Shown: in pieces, positions 16,409 through 25,139 of the stretch
Layout of the letters: each line of letters starts with the position of its first letter
Position numbering within the stretch: position 1 is the first letter of the stretch
DNA from: DASXHZ01 sp036488085
GTDB lineage: Bacteria; Acidobacteriota; Thermoanaerobaculia; Gp7-AA8
Direction: 5' to 3'
Assembly: GCA_036488085.1 (NCBI GenBank)
Contig: DASXHZ010000069.1
Coordinates: 1 to 51,428 of the forward strand
Length of the DNA: 51,428 nucleotides
Program-made: the position numbers and the translations under genes
Notes under the pieces: model-generated
What the model was told of the DNA's origin: nothing
Database searches by the model: none
The model's input: the letters and a program-made list of their open reading frames with translations, nothing else

Positions 16409-18265
16409 TCACCGTCCATAACGCACTCCGAAGCGGATCGTGCGCGGCTGGCCGAGGGTGATGACCGGCGTTGCAGCCGTCTCGATGCGGCGATCGAAAA
16501 GGTTCTCGGCGGCGAGCGTCAGTGCCACGCGCGGAGCCAGCGAGTACGACGCAAACGCGTCGGCGACAACGTACGACCGTAGGGGGAACTGATTGAGATC
16601 GTCGTCGAACTGCATCGACGACCATCGAGCCTGCGCGCCGACGGTTGTCCTCGACGGCGAGAAGGTCGCCTGCAGTGTCGCCTGATGACGCGGCACTTGC
16701 GGAAGACGCTTTCCATCGTTCGTGTGCGCGTCGGAGAGGAGATAGCCTGCCGAGGCGCGAAGGTTCGTCGCGATGCGCCAGTCGCTCTCGATCTCGATCC
16801 CGCGCGTCTGCGACGAGCCGAGATTCCGGCGTTGGCGCGTGACGAGAGACGGCGTCGAGGTCAGCGTCACGTTCGCGATCGTCTGATCGACGTCCATCAC
16901 GAACGCGTTGGCGCGTACGCTGCCGTAGCGGGCGCCGAGCTCGAACGCGTTCATGGTCTCGGGGTCGAGCGCCGCATTCGCATTCGTCAGCACGTTGCCG
17001 ACGCGAAAGCTGCGATACAGCTCGTTGAGCGTCGGAGCGCGGAACGCGCGATACGCCGAGGCGGTCAGCGCGAGGCGATCGGTGGCGCGAAAGAGGGCCG
17101 AGAGGCGCGGCGACCACGAGACGTCGTGCCAGGAGTCAGCGCGGACGCCGGCCGTGACCGACAGGCGCGACGAGACGTCGATGACGTCTTCCGCGAAGAG
17201 CCCGCCCATCCGCTGGCGGCCTCCGTTCCGTATGTGCGAGATAGCGCCGCTGACTGGGAACTGCTCTTCGTTGCTGAAGCCGCTGACGTCGCGCAACTCG
17301 CCGCCCGCGACGAGCGCGTGCCGCGACCCGAGGACATGCGCGTACTGGACGCTCCCGCCGCTGCTGCGCGACGGCACCTCCTGATCGACCGTGAGCCGTT
17401 CGGTCGAACGGTCGGCGGAGATCGCGGAAAACGTCTGCGCATACTCGTTGTCCGACGCGTACGCGCGAATTGAGAGACCGTCACCATCGTGCCCGAGCGC
17501 GATTTGACGGATGGTCGTCTCATTCGTTTGCTGCGGTGTCCCATTGTTCCGCGACTCGTGATAGCGCGACGCGCGTAGGAACGTCGACGCATACGCGAGC
17601 GTCGCGTCGAGCGCCTCGTGCCTGGAGTTGGCATTCACGTCGACGGCGCCGCGCGCATCCGGCTCGACGAGCACATAGCCGTCGGTATCGAACAGATCGG
17701 CCGCCAGCGACGCGCGCCATCCGTCGGATCCGCGGGCGACGAAGAACGACGCGTCGCGCGTCGCCTCCGATCCGCCGGAGACGTCCGCGATGACCGCATC
17801 GTCACGGCGCCGGACGAACTGGACAACCCCGCCCATCGCGCCGCTTCCGTAAAGGTCGGACGCGCCGCCGCGCAAGACTTCGATCCGTTCGAGCGACGTG
17901 GGCGGCACGCGTCCCCAGAAGATCCATCCGCCGAACGCGTCGTTCAAAGGAATTCCGTCGTCGAGCACGACCGCGCGCGATGCGCCGCTCGCTCCGACGC
18001 CGCGGAGCGAGACGCCCTGCGCGGTCGGATTCGCGACGCGCGATCCGCTGCGCCGGAAGAGCGTAAAGCCGGGGACCTGGCGCAGCGTGTCGTCGATCAA
18101 CGGCGACGCGCTCGCCGCGATCGCCTCCTTGTCGAGAATCACGACCGATGACGGCGTATCCGCAAGCCGCGTCTCGGTGCGTGTCGCGGTGACTGTGATC
18201 GCGTCGCTGGTGGCGGCCTGCTGCGCGAAGAGGGGCGTGGCGAGGACCAATACGAGCCAACGCAC
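16409..18265 (-). CDS. TonB-dependent outer-membrane receptor
   Basis: About 618 residues from GTG 18265, which places a short signal peptide (VRWLVLVLATPLFAQQ) at the N-terminus. The plug domain begins ITVTATRTETRLADTPSSVV, with the ...LRQVPGFTLFRRSGSRVANP, GVSLRGVGASGASRAVVLDDG and IEVLRGGASDLYGSGAMGG segments typical of TonB-dependent receptor plugs. The barrel follows with alternating aromatic strands, including YRAFRAPTLNELYRSFRVGN, and ends in the expected C-terminal strand RTIRFGVRYGR. The length is in the range of vitamin B12/siderophore receptors (BtuB-like). The gene is divergent from the YheT-like hydrolase with a 16-nt palindrome between the starts. The ligand is not evident. Confidence 0.9.
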   Translation of the reverse strand: MRWLVLVLATPLFAQQAATSDAITVTATRTETRLADTPSSVVILDKEAIAASASPLIDDTLRQVPGFTLFRRSGSRVANPTAQGVSLRGVGASGASRAVVLDDGIPLNDAFGGWIFWGRVPPTSLERIEVLRGGASDLYGSGAMGGVVQFVRRRDDAVIADVSGGSEATRDASFFVARGSDGWRASLAADLFDTDGYVLVEPDARGAVDVNANSRHEALDATLAYASTFLRASRYHESRNNGTPQQTNETTIRQIALGHDGDGLSIRAYASDNEYAQTFSAISADRSTERLTVDQEVPSRSSGGSVQYAHVLGSRHALVAGGELRDVSGFSNEEQFPVSGAISHIRNGGRQRMGGLFAEDVIDVSSRLSVTAGVRADSWHDVSWSPRLSALFRATDRLALTASAYRAFRAPTLNELYRSFRVGNVLTNANAALDPETMNAFELGARYGSVRANAFVMDVDQTIANVTLTSTPSLVTRQRRNLGSSQTRGIEIESDWRIATNLRASAGYLLSDAHTNDGKRLPQVPRHQATLQATFSPSRTTVGAQARWSSMQFDDDLNQFPLRSYVVADAFASYSLAPRVALTLAAENLFDRRIETAATPVITLGQPRTIRFGVRYGR

Positions 18266-18271
18266 GCGGGC

Positions 18272-18287
18272 GATTCTACGTAGAATC
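18272..18287. promoter_or_regulatory. 16-nt perfect palindrome between divergent starts (candidate operator)
   Basis: GATTCTACGTAGAATC is fully self-complementary and lies in the 30-nt spacer between the GTG of the TonB receptor (minus) and the ATG of the YheT-like hydrolase (plus). Its size and position fit a dimeric regulator site serving one or both genes. The regulator is unknown, and it does not match a Fur box. Confidence 0.5.
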
Positions 18288-18295
18288 CGCCGCGC

Positions 18296-19264
18296 ATGCC
18301 CGAGTTCACGCCGCCGTGGTGGCTCCGCAACGCGCACGCGCAGACGGTCTTCGGGCGCATCGTCCGTCCCCGCCGGCTCGTGGAGCTGGAGCGCGAGACG
18401 ATCGAGACGCCCGACGGCGACGAGCTCGTGCTCGATCACCTCGGCGGCGACGAGAAAACGCACTTCATCCTCTTGCACGGTCTGGAAGGCAGCTCCAACT
18501 CCGTCTACATGCAAGGGCTGCTCTCCGCCATCGCCCGCCGTGGCATGAGCGCGACCGCGATCAACTTCCGTTCCTGTGCCCGCGACCCGGAGCACCTCTG
18601 GCGCATGCTGCCGAACCGCCGGCCGCGCTTCTACCACTCCGGCGAGACCGGCGACTTCGACTTCGTCGCCAGCACGCTGTCGAAGCGCGCTCCCTCCACC
18701 ACATTTCTCGCGATCGGCTCCTCGCTCGGCGGCAACGCGCTCCTCAAGTGGCTCGGCGAACATCCCGGCCAGACGACGATCGCCGCCGCGGCGACGATCT
18801 CCGTCCCCTACGACCTCGGCGCCGGCGCGACGTACCTCGAGCAGTCGTGGGCGGGCCGCCTCTACGTCAACCGCTTCCTCGTTACCTTGAAAGAGAAAGT
18901 AAAGGCCGTCGCGAAAAAGTTTCCCGAGGCGAACCTCGATCTCGATCGCGTCATGCGCTCGCGCACGTTCCGCGAGATCGACGACTCCGCCACGGCACCG
19001 CTGCACGGATTCCGCGACGCCGACGACTACTACACGCGATCGAGCTCGATCCACTTCCTTCCGAAAATCACGACGCCGACGCTCTGCATTAGCGCCGAGG
19101 ATGATCCGTTCCTGCCGCGCGAGGCGCTCGACCGCGCGCGCGCGGCGGCTTCGCCCAGCGTCCAATTCGTGACGACGCCGCATGGGGGACATGTCGGCTT
19201 TGTCGGGGCGTCGATGACCTACTGGGCCGAGGAGCTCGCGGTCGATTGGTTGCTCGCACGATGA
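18296..19264 (+). CDS. YheT-family alpha/beta hydrolase
   Basis: A 322-residue alpha/beta hydrolase of the YheT/ABHD1-3 group. It opens with the group signature FTPPWWLRNAHAQTVFGRI. The oxyanion region is LLHGLEGSSNS, the nucleophile Ser143 lies in GSSLGG, an acidic residue occurs in ISAEDDPFLP, and the catalytic His is in PHGGHVGF near residue 296. YheT proteins are carboxylesterase-like enzymes of uncertain substrate. The ATG is 31 nt from the divergent receptor start. The last four bases (ATGA) overlap the start of the next membrane-protein gene, so these two are translated as a unit. Confidence 0.9.
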   Translation: MPEFTPPWWLRNAHAQTVFGRIVRPRRLVELERETIETPDGDELVLDHLGGDEKTHFILLHGLEGSSNSVYMQGLLSAIARRGMSATAINFRSCARDPEHLWRMLPNRRPRFYHSGETGDFDFVASTLSKRAPSTTFLAIGSSLGGNALLKWLGEHPGQTTIAAAATISVPYDLGAGATYLEQSWAGRLYVNRFLVTLKEKVKAVAKKFPEANLDLDRVMRSRTFREIDDSATAPLHGFRDADDYYTRSSSIHFLPKITTPTLCISAEDDPFLPREALDRARAAASPSVQFVTTPHGGHVGFVGASMTYWAEELAVDWLLAR

Positions 19265-21531
19265 CTGCCGCGATCAAACGTCCTCTCCTGACGCCGGCGC
19301 AGCGCTCGATCCTCCTCTCCGTCTGCACGGCGGCGTACGGCGTGGCGGTCGCATTCTCGACGTATCAGCACTGGCTGAAGCCGGCGCCGGACGGACAACT
19401 GCAGGGATACATGACGAGCGAGCATTTGAATGCGAACGCCTCGTTCCGCTTCTACTTCACTCTCGTCATCGTGCCGATTCTCTCGACGCTGCTCCTGCGG
19501 CCGGTGGTCGAGCGGCTGACGCGGCCCGACAGCCGCGCGTGGGCGCGGAACGCATTCGCATGGTCGCTGCTCGCGGCGCCGTGGTACGTCAGCGTCGCGC
19601 GCCAGGACGTGCTCTGGACGGCGCTCCCGGCGGCCATCGCGGCGACGCTGTTCGTGCTTCTGCGCCGCGTCGACGCCGGATTCAGCCGCCGCGACGCCAT
19701 CCTCCTCCCGACGTTCATCGCGACCCTGATCGGCACCGTCGACATGACGAAGCTCCCGGTCGAGCGCGTCATGCTGATCGCGGCGGGCATCGTCATCGTC
19801 GTTCGAATCGCGATAGTGTTCATCCGCCGCGCGGATGGCATCTCGCCGGCGCTCGCATTCGCCGCCGCGCCACTCGGGCTCGTGCTCCAGACACACTTCT
19901 TCGCGCGCGATCAGCGGTATGCCGGATGGCCGGCCATCGCCATCGCCGTGATCACGCCGTTCGTGTTGCGCACGTTCGTACGAAACTCGACCGACATTCG
20001 GCGGCGCATCCGGATCGCCGTGGCGTTCGCGGTCTTTCCGATCGTCGCCTACTCGTACATCAGCGCCGTGAGCCTCTTCACGGCGGAGCACTTCCAGCGC
20101 GTCGACCTATTCGAGGACAGCCACCACATCGCGCCGGGGTGGGAAGTCTTCCACGGCGCGAGGCCGTACAAAGATGTCGTTCCGATGCACGGGCTGATCG
20201 ACGACTCGCTGCTCGACGCCGCGATCATGCGCTTCAGCAAACCGACCGTCGGCAGCGTGCTGAAGATCCGCGGCACGATCGCGACGCTCATCGGGCCGTG
20301 CCTCTATTTCGTCGCCTTCGCCGCCACCGGCTCGCCCGAAGCAGGCATCCTCGCCTTCTTCACGACCGTGATGATGGGCTACAGCGTCGGCGGGATACGG
20401 TTCGTCCCCTCGCTCATCGTCCTGGCGTTCGTCGCGGCGGCGGTGCGCCGGCGGAACGCGCGCCTGCTGGCGTGGGCGGGCGGCTTCTGCGTGGTCGCCG
20501 GACTGACGAGCCTCGACATGGGCCTCTACAGCGCCCTCGTGACGCTCGCCGCCACTTTCCGCTTCCACGACCGCAAGCGCGCGTTCAAGCAGACGACCAT
20601 CGGTGTCGCGATCGTCTTCGGCGTCGCACTCCTCGGCATGCTCATCGGCGGCTTCCTGCTCGACTTCTTCCGCGTCACGCTCTTCGAGATCGCGAGCCTC
20701 GGCCCCGTCTACACGCTGCGTCCGCTGGAAGGCGGCCCGCCGCAGTCGCTGGACCGGCAATTCCCGGAGATCCTCACGGCCGTCTTCGATCAGCGCGGGA
20801 TGATGTACCTCGCCTGGACGTTCGCGATCATCCTGTTCGCGGTGATGCTCACCCGCCGCAGCACGCGGCGCACGGAGCCTCTCTTCGTGATGGCCGCGTT
20901 CGTGATCGCGACCGGCATCTCGTACGCCGAGCGGCAGCACATCTACTACCACTTCATCCTTCCAGCCTTCATCGTGACCGCGGCCTTCGTCTTGATCCGA
21001 CGCCGCAGTACGTTCGCGCGCATCGGCGGCGTAGGGCTCGTCGTGGCGCTCGTCTTCCTCACGAACTTCACGATCCATTTCGCGATCGACACCTACCTGC
21101 GCCGCTCGGGCGGCCCGACCGATCCGTCCTGGCGCGAGGTCGGTCTGCCGACCGGCCGCTCCGCGCTCTATCACGCCGACGACATCGAATTCATCGACAC
21201 CGTCCACCGCTGGCTGGACAGCCACCTCGGCCCCGGCGACACGTTCTACGACTTCACCGACCACACGATCCTCTACATGCTCACGCAGCGCCGCATGCCG
21301 GTACGCCAAGTGGAGGTCGCGACGTGCGAGAAGCCGGAGTGCCAGCGCGAAGTGATCGCGCGGCTCGACGGGAACCCGCACGTGAAGGCGGTCCTCGTCT
21401 CGGCCGAGAAGAACTCCGGCGTCGATCTCGTGCCGAACTCGAAACGCGCGCCGCTCATCTGGCAGTACATTCAGGAGAACTTCGAGCCCGACATGACCGA
21501 GGGTAGAGTGACGATCTGGAGGCGGAAGTGA
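19261..21531 (+). CDS. Large polytopic membrane protein, glycosyltransferase-like
   Basis: 756 residues, starting in an ATGA overlap with the hydrolase gene. There are about a dozen or more hydrophobic segments from residue 15 to ~610, with a conserved-looking loop EDSHHIAPGWEVFHGARPYKDVVPMHG near residues 285-311 that resembles loops of GT-C-type mannosyl/arabinosyl transferases, then a soluble C-terminal region (about 625-756). No family is certain. It is the second GT-C-like protein of the window. Role could be in glycan or lipid decoration of the envelope. Confidence 0.7.
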   Translation: MTAAIKRPLLTPAQRSILLSVCTAAYGVAVAFSTYQHWLKPAPDGQLQGYMTSEHLNANASFRFYFTLVIVPILSTLLLRPVVERLTRPDSRAWARNAFAWSLLAAPWYVSVARQDVLWTALPAAIAATLFVLLRRVDAGFSRRDAILLPTFIATLIGTVDMTKLPVERVMLIAAGIVIVVRIAIVFIRRADGISPALAFAAAPLGLVLQTHFFARDQRYAGWPAIAIAVITPFVLRTFVRNSTDIRRRIRIAVAFAVFPIVAYSYISAVSLFTAEHFQRVDLFEDSHHIAPGWEVFHGARPYKDVVPMHGLIDDSLLDAAIMRFSKPTVGSVLKIRGTIATLIGPCLYFVAFAATGSPEAGILAFFTTVMMGYSVGGIRFVPSLIVLAFVAAAVRRRNARLLAWAGGFCVVAGLTSLDMGLYSALVTLAATFRFHDRKRAFKQTTIGVAIVFGVALLGMLIGGFLLDFFRVTLFEIASLGPVYTLRPLEGGPPQSLDRQFPEILTAVFDQRGMMYLAWTFAIILFAVMLTRRSTRRTEPLFVMAAFVIATGISYAERQHIYYHFILPAFIVTAAFVLIRRRSTFARIGGVGLVVALVFLTNFTIHFAIDTYLRRSGGPTDPSWREVGLPTGRSALYHADDIEFIDTVHRWLDSHLGPGDTFYDFTDHTILYMLTQRRMPVRQVEVATCEKPECQREVIARLDGNPHVKAVLVSAEKNSGVDLVPNSKRAPLIWQYIQENFEPDMTEGRVTIWRRK

Positions 21532-21540
21532 CGGCGCAGC

Positions 21541-21627
21541 CGTCATCCTGAGCGCAGCGAAGGATCTCAAGATGCGACGACCGCGAATCTTGAGATCCTT
21601 CGCCGTCTTCGCGGCTCAGGATGACGG
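21541..21627. repeat. Long interrupted hairpin, dispersed repeat copy 2
   Basis: Arms CGTCATCCTGAGC / GCTCAGGATGACG and CGAAGGATCTCAAGAT / ATCTTGAGATCCTTCG pair around a short loop. The right arm (21587-21627) is the exact 41-nt reverse complement of the left arm of the copy at 7728. The hairpin starts 10 nt after the membrane-protein stop and ends 23 nt before the E1 start, so it could terminate or insulate. Confidence 0.88.
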
Positions 21628-21650
21628 GAGCGATCGTGTAGCATCCTCCA

Positions 21651-24068
21651 ATGTCGGTTCTCGGCCGCTTCGCCGCGTTCATCTCGGAGCGGCACCCGTT
21701 CGCTGTGCGGCCGGCCGTGACGGCGCTCGACATGGCGATGGCGGGGCGGAACGTCGACGAGCGCGACGCGCAGTCGATCGACGCGCTGCGCGATCCGTTC
21801 CGCCGCGCGCTTCTCCAAACGCTCTCGGACGTCCTCACGCCTGACGCCGCCGCGTCGGAGAAACTGACCGATGTCCCCGAAACGACGCCCGGCGTCTCGG
21901 TCCGCGAGCGTTTGCAGCAAGCGGTCGTCGAAGTGGCGGCGTCGTGCGACGGCTTCCTGCGCCGCGAGGCGATCGCCGCTTCACTGACGCCCGATGAGAA
22001 GCGCGAGATCCTCCGCGGCATGGTCCTCACCCGCGCGACGGACAATCGCCTCAAACAGTTCTTCACCGGCGGCGAGGTCCGCTACGGCAACGCCTCGTTC
22101 CAGGGAAAGGGCTTTCGTTCGCTCGGCCAGGAAGCGATCTATGCCGCGGCGATCCGTCTTCGCCGTGGCACCAACGGCGATGTCATCTCCCCCATGATCC
22201 GCGACCTCGGCGCGGTGATCGCGATGCACAACACGCCCGAGACCGTCCGCATGGTGCTCAACGCACAGATGGGAAAAGCCGGCCCGCCGATGAACGGCAA
22301 GGACCTGCACGTCGGCGACTTCGCGCACGGCATCGTTCCGGCCATGGCGCCGCTCGGCAGCCCGGCGCTGACGATGACCGGCATGGCAATGGCCTTCGCG
22401 CTGCGACACGAAGAGCGCGTCGCCGTCTCGTTCGTCGGCGAAGGCGCCACGTCCCTTGGCGAGTGGCACGAGGCGATCAACACCGCCGGCGCCCGCAAGC
22501 TCCCGATCATCTTCTGCGTCCAGAACAACCAGACGGCGCTTTCGACGCCCGTCCACGAACAGTCGGCCGTCCGCGTGTTCGCGGAGAAAGGCGCCGCATA
22601 CGGCATCCCGGCGATCACGATCGACGGCACCGACGCCGACGCCGTCGCCGCTTCCTTCGCATGGGCCGCCGAACGTGCCCGCGGCGGCTTCGGCCCGACG
22701 CTGATCGAGCTCGTCGCCATGCGCATGTGCGGTCATGCCCATCACGACGACATGCTTTACCTCGGCAAAGAGCCCGCGATCTCCTGGAACTATCCGCCGC
22801 TCACCGAAGGCGGCTACGCCAATCGCGACCTTTACGACTTCTGGTGCCGCCGCGATCCGATCACGACCTACGCCGCCAAGCTGGAGCACGAAGGGATCAT
22901 CGAGAACGACGAGCTCGAACGACTGCAACGCGAAGCCGACGATCTTGTCGAGCGCGAAGCACGTGCCGTGATCGATGCGCCGTGGCCCGATCCAGCATCG
23001 GCGCATGAAGGCATCCTGTCGTCGTCCGCATCCGGCCACCGGCCACCGGCCACCGGCCACATCGAACCAGCTCCCCCCTTCGATCCCAAAGGCAAAACCC
23101 TCCTCGACGCCGTCATGCTCGGCGTCGGCGACGCGCTCCGGGCGCACCCGGAGGCATTCGTCTACGGCGAGGACGTCGGCGGCAAATACGGGAACGCGTT
23201 TCTCCTTCTCAAGCCGCTGCTGAAAGAGTTCGGCGACCGCATCATCAACTCGACGCTCTCCGAGTCGGCCACGATCGGCGTCTGCATCGGCGCGTCGCTC
23301 GCGGGGATGCGTCCGATCGGCGAGATGCAGTTCAACGACTTCGTAGCGACCGGATTCAACCAACTCGTCAACAGCGCCGCGAAGATCCGCTACCGCTGGG
23401 GGGGCGCGCCGCACTTCGTCCTCCGGATGCCGTGGGGCGGACTCCGTCACGCCGGTCCGTATCACTCGCAGAACACTGAAGCGTGGTTCTACCGCACTCC
23501 CGGCCTCGTCATCGTCGCGCCATCGACGCCGCACGACGCCCGCGCGCTCATGGCCTCATGCGTCGCGGCGGATGATCCGGTGCTGTACTACGAGCACATC
23601 GCCCTCTACCGCGACCCCCGAATCAAACAGCTCCTCGGCGACGACGCACCCGAACCGATCCCACTCGGCCGTGCCGCACTCCGCCGCACGGGCAACGACC
23701 TTGCGATCATCTCCTATGGCGCCTACGTCCACGCCTCGATGCGCATCGCCGAGAAGCTCGCCGCCGACGGCATCGAGTCGTCCGTTCTCGACCTCCGCAC
23801 CCTCGTCCCGCTCGACCGCGAAGCCATCCTCGGCCTCGCGCGCCGCTGCAACCGCGTCCTCATCGTCCACGAAGACACCCGCCGCGGCTCCATCGGCGAA
23901 TCGATCGCCGCCGTCATCCAGGAAGAAGCCTTCGACTACCTCGACGCCCCCATCCGCATCCTCGCCGCCCTGGATACCCCCGTCCCCTACTCCCCCCCGC
24001 TCGAAGAGGAGTTCCTCGTGAACGAGCAAGACATCGAGAGCGCCGCGCGCGAGCTGGTGCGCTACTAG
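21651..24068 (+). CDS. Fused alpha-beta E1 of a 2-oxoacid (branched-chain type) dehydrogenase
   Basis: 805 residues containing both E1 subunits in one chain. After a ~110-residue N-terminal extension comes the alpha part: RGMVLTRATDNRLKQFFTGG, then the thiamine-diphosphate motif VGEGATSLGEWHEAIN near 261-276 ending in the NN of FCVQNNQTALS. The beta part starts near residue 480 (KTLLDAVMLGVGDALRAHPE, FVYGEDVGGKYG) and includes GMRPIGEMQFNDF and LRMPWGGLRHAGPYHSQNTE. Role: decarboxylation of branched-chain or related 2-oxoacids and transfer to the lipoyl E2, in the cytoplasm. No E2 or E3 gene is adjacent. The alpha-beta linker (residues ~455-475) contains GHRPPATGH encoded by a heptanucleotide repeat. 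Confidence 0.92.
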   Translation: MSVLGRFAAFISERHPFAVRPAVTALDMAMAGRNVDERDAQSIDALRDPFRRALLQTLSDVLTPDAAASEKLTDVPETTPGVSVRERLQQAVVEVAASCDGFLRREAIAASLTPDEKREILRGMVLTRATDNRLKQFFTGGEVRYGNASFQGKGFRSLGQEAIYAAAIRLRRGTNGDVISPMIRDLGAVIAMHNTPETVRMVLNAQMGKAGPPMNGKDLHVGDFAHGIVPAMAPLGSPALTMTGMAMAFALRHEERVAVSFVGEGATSLGEWHEAINTAGARKLPIIFCVQNNQTALSTPVHEQSAVRVFAEKGAAYGIPAITIDGTDADAVAASFAWAAERARGGFGPTLIELVAMRMCGHAHHDDMLYLGKEPAISWNYPPLTEGGYANRDLYDFWCRRDPITTYAAKLEHEGIIENDELERLQREADDLVEREARAVIDAPWPDPASAHEGILSSSASGHRPPATGHIEPAPPFDPKGKTLLDAVMLGVGDALRAHPEAFVYGEDVGGKYGNAFLLLKPLLKEFGDRIINSTLSESATIGVCIGASLAGMRPIGEMQFNDFVATGFNQLVNSAAKIRYRWGGAPHFVLRMPWGGLRHAGPYHSQNTEAWFYRTPGLVIVAPSTPHDARALMASCVAADDPVLYYEHIALYRDPRIKQLLGDDAPEPIPLGRAALRRTGNDLAIISYGAYVHASMRIAEKLAADGIESSVLDLRTLVPLDREAILGLARRCNRVLIVHEDTRRGSIGESIAAVIQEEAFDYLDAPIRILAALDTPVPYSPPLEEEFLVNEQDIESAARELVRY
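23032..23059. repeat. In-frame CCGGCCA heptanucleotide repeat inside the E1 linker
   Basis: Four perfect CCGGCCA units in tandem lie between the alpha and beta halves of the fused E1 gene and encode GHRPPATGH (residues about 461-470). The 28-nt insertion is not a multiple of three by itself, so flanking bases must compensate. The linker position explains why it is tolerated. The period matches the intergenic heptamer arrays elsewhere in the window. Confidence 0.85.
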
Positions 24069-24147
24069 GAGAGGCGGACGCCCTCGTCCGCCTGCGCGGC
24101 GTCAGCCGCGCTGTCGCGCGGCGGGCGGACGAAGGCGTCCGCCCTCC
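24069..24147. repeat. GC-rich palindromic dispersed repeat, copy 3 (long form)
   Basis: Starts directly after the E1 stop with the core GGCGGACGCCCTCGTCCGCC, then GCGCGGCGTCAGCCGCGCTG, and ends with an inverted core (GGGCGGACGAAGGCGTCCGCCC). The whole unit can fold into one long stem. It occupies almost the entire space between the convergent E1 and aldo/keto reductase genes, as copy 2 does between the helicase and cyclase. Confidence 0.9.
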
Positions 24148-24151
24148 AACG

Positions 24152-25117
24152 TCAACCCTGATAGAGCGAACGCACCCACCTCGCGTCGCTCTCGCTGAGC
24201 GCGTCGCCGGCCTTGGCGGCGGCTTCCGTCTGGCGCGCGTTGCGTTGGCCGAGGAGGATGGTGGCGGTGGGGTTGCCGGTGAGGAGGGCGCCGGCGACTG
24301 CGGAGAGCACCGATTCTTCGCGGTCGGCGAATCGGCGGCGAACCTCTTCGGCAGCGCGGCGATAGCGGGCGATCGCCGCGGGATCGCGGAAGTCGGCGAC
24401 GCCGCTGCGGAAGTCGCCTTCGGGAAACGTCCGCGGCTCGGTGTACTTGCCGAGAAGGAGGCCGTGTTTCAGTGGCGAGAAGAACGCTACGCCGAGGTCG
24501 TGCGCGTCGACGTATGCCTTCAAACCGGACGGCTCGTACTGGTCGTCGACCAGATTCCGGTACGGCTGCACGACGTCGGGATCGACGCGATCGACGAACT
24601 TCATGATTCGCGATTCGTCCCAATCCGAGAGGCCGATGAAGCGCACTTTCCCCTCATCGCGCAGCGTGTGCATCATCGCGAGGGCATCGTCGAAGTACTC
24701 GTCGCGGTCGCCGAACATGCAGTGGTGGAAGTAGTAGAGGTCGATCACGTCGGTCCGCATGTTGCGCAGCGACCGCTCGCACTGTTCGCGCATGAACCGC
24801 GGGTCGTACCAATGGCGGGACGGTCCCTTGACCCAGCCAAACTTCGACGCGAGGAAGATCTCGTTCCGCGGCACCTCCGAGGCCAGCACCTCGCCGATCA
24901 ACTCCTCGGCGTGCCCGTCACCGTACGCGTCGGCCGTGTCCCAGTGCGTGAGCCCCTTGCGCCACGCCAGAACCAGCGCTTCCTTCGCCTTCGTGTCGTC
25001 GTGGCCGCTCCACCCGACGGCGTTCCCTTCGCTGACCCGTTCGCCGCCGTGTCCCCAAGTCCCGAGGGAGATCACCGGGACTTCGACGTTCGTGCGGCCG
25101 AAGCGGACCTTGCGCAT
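24152..25117 (-). CDS. Aldo/keto reductase
   Basis: A 321-residue (beta/alpha)8 NADPH-dependent oxidoreductase. The N-terminus has the family pattern FGRTNVEVPVISLGTWGHGG. The catalytic tetrad is visible as Asp and Tyr in DTADAYGDGHAE, Lys in FLASKFGW and His in LYYFHHCMF. The C-terminal cofactor region contains the GNPTATILLGQRNARQ pattern. The closest character is that of YajO/YhdN-type general aldo/keto reductases acting on small aldehydes or ketones. The gene is convergent with E1 and divergent from the HIT gene, with the two ATGs only about 20 nt apart. Confidence 0.92.
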   Translation of the reverse strand: MRKVRFGRTNVEVPVISLGTWGHGGERVSEGNAVGWSGHDDTKAKEALVLAWRKGLTHWDTADAYGDGHAEELIGEVLASEVPRNEIFLASKFGWVKGPSRHWYDPRFMREQCERSLRNMRTDVIDLYYFHHCMFGDRDEYFDDALAMMHTLRDEGKVRFIGLSDWDESRIMKFVDRVDPDVVQPYRNLVDDQYEPSGLKAYVDAHDLGVAFFSPLKHGLLLGKYTEPRTFPEGDFRSGVADFRDPAAIARYRRAAEEVRRRFADREESVLSAVAGALLTGNPTATILLGQRNARQTEAAAKAGDALSESDARWVRSLYQG

Positions 25118-25139
25118 GGCGCGCGATTATATTCAGCGC

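Noticed and set aside
18272..18287. Fur box for the TonB receptor
   Set aside because: The palindrome does not resemble GATAATGATWATCATTATC.
16409..19192. TonB receptor with a ~300-residue N-terminal extension
   Set aside because: The upstream part is the antisense of the YheT-like hydrolase; a signal peptide begins at GTG 18265.
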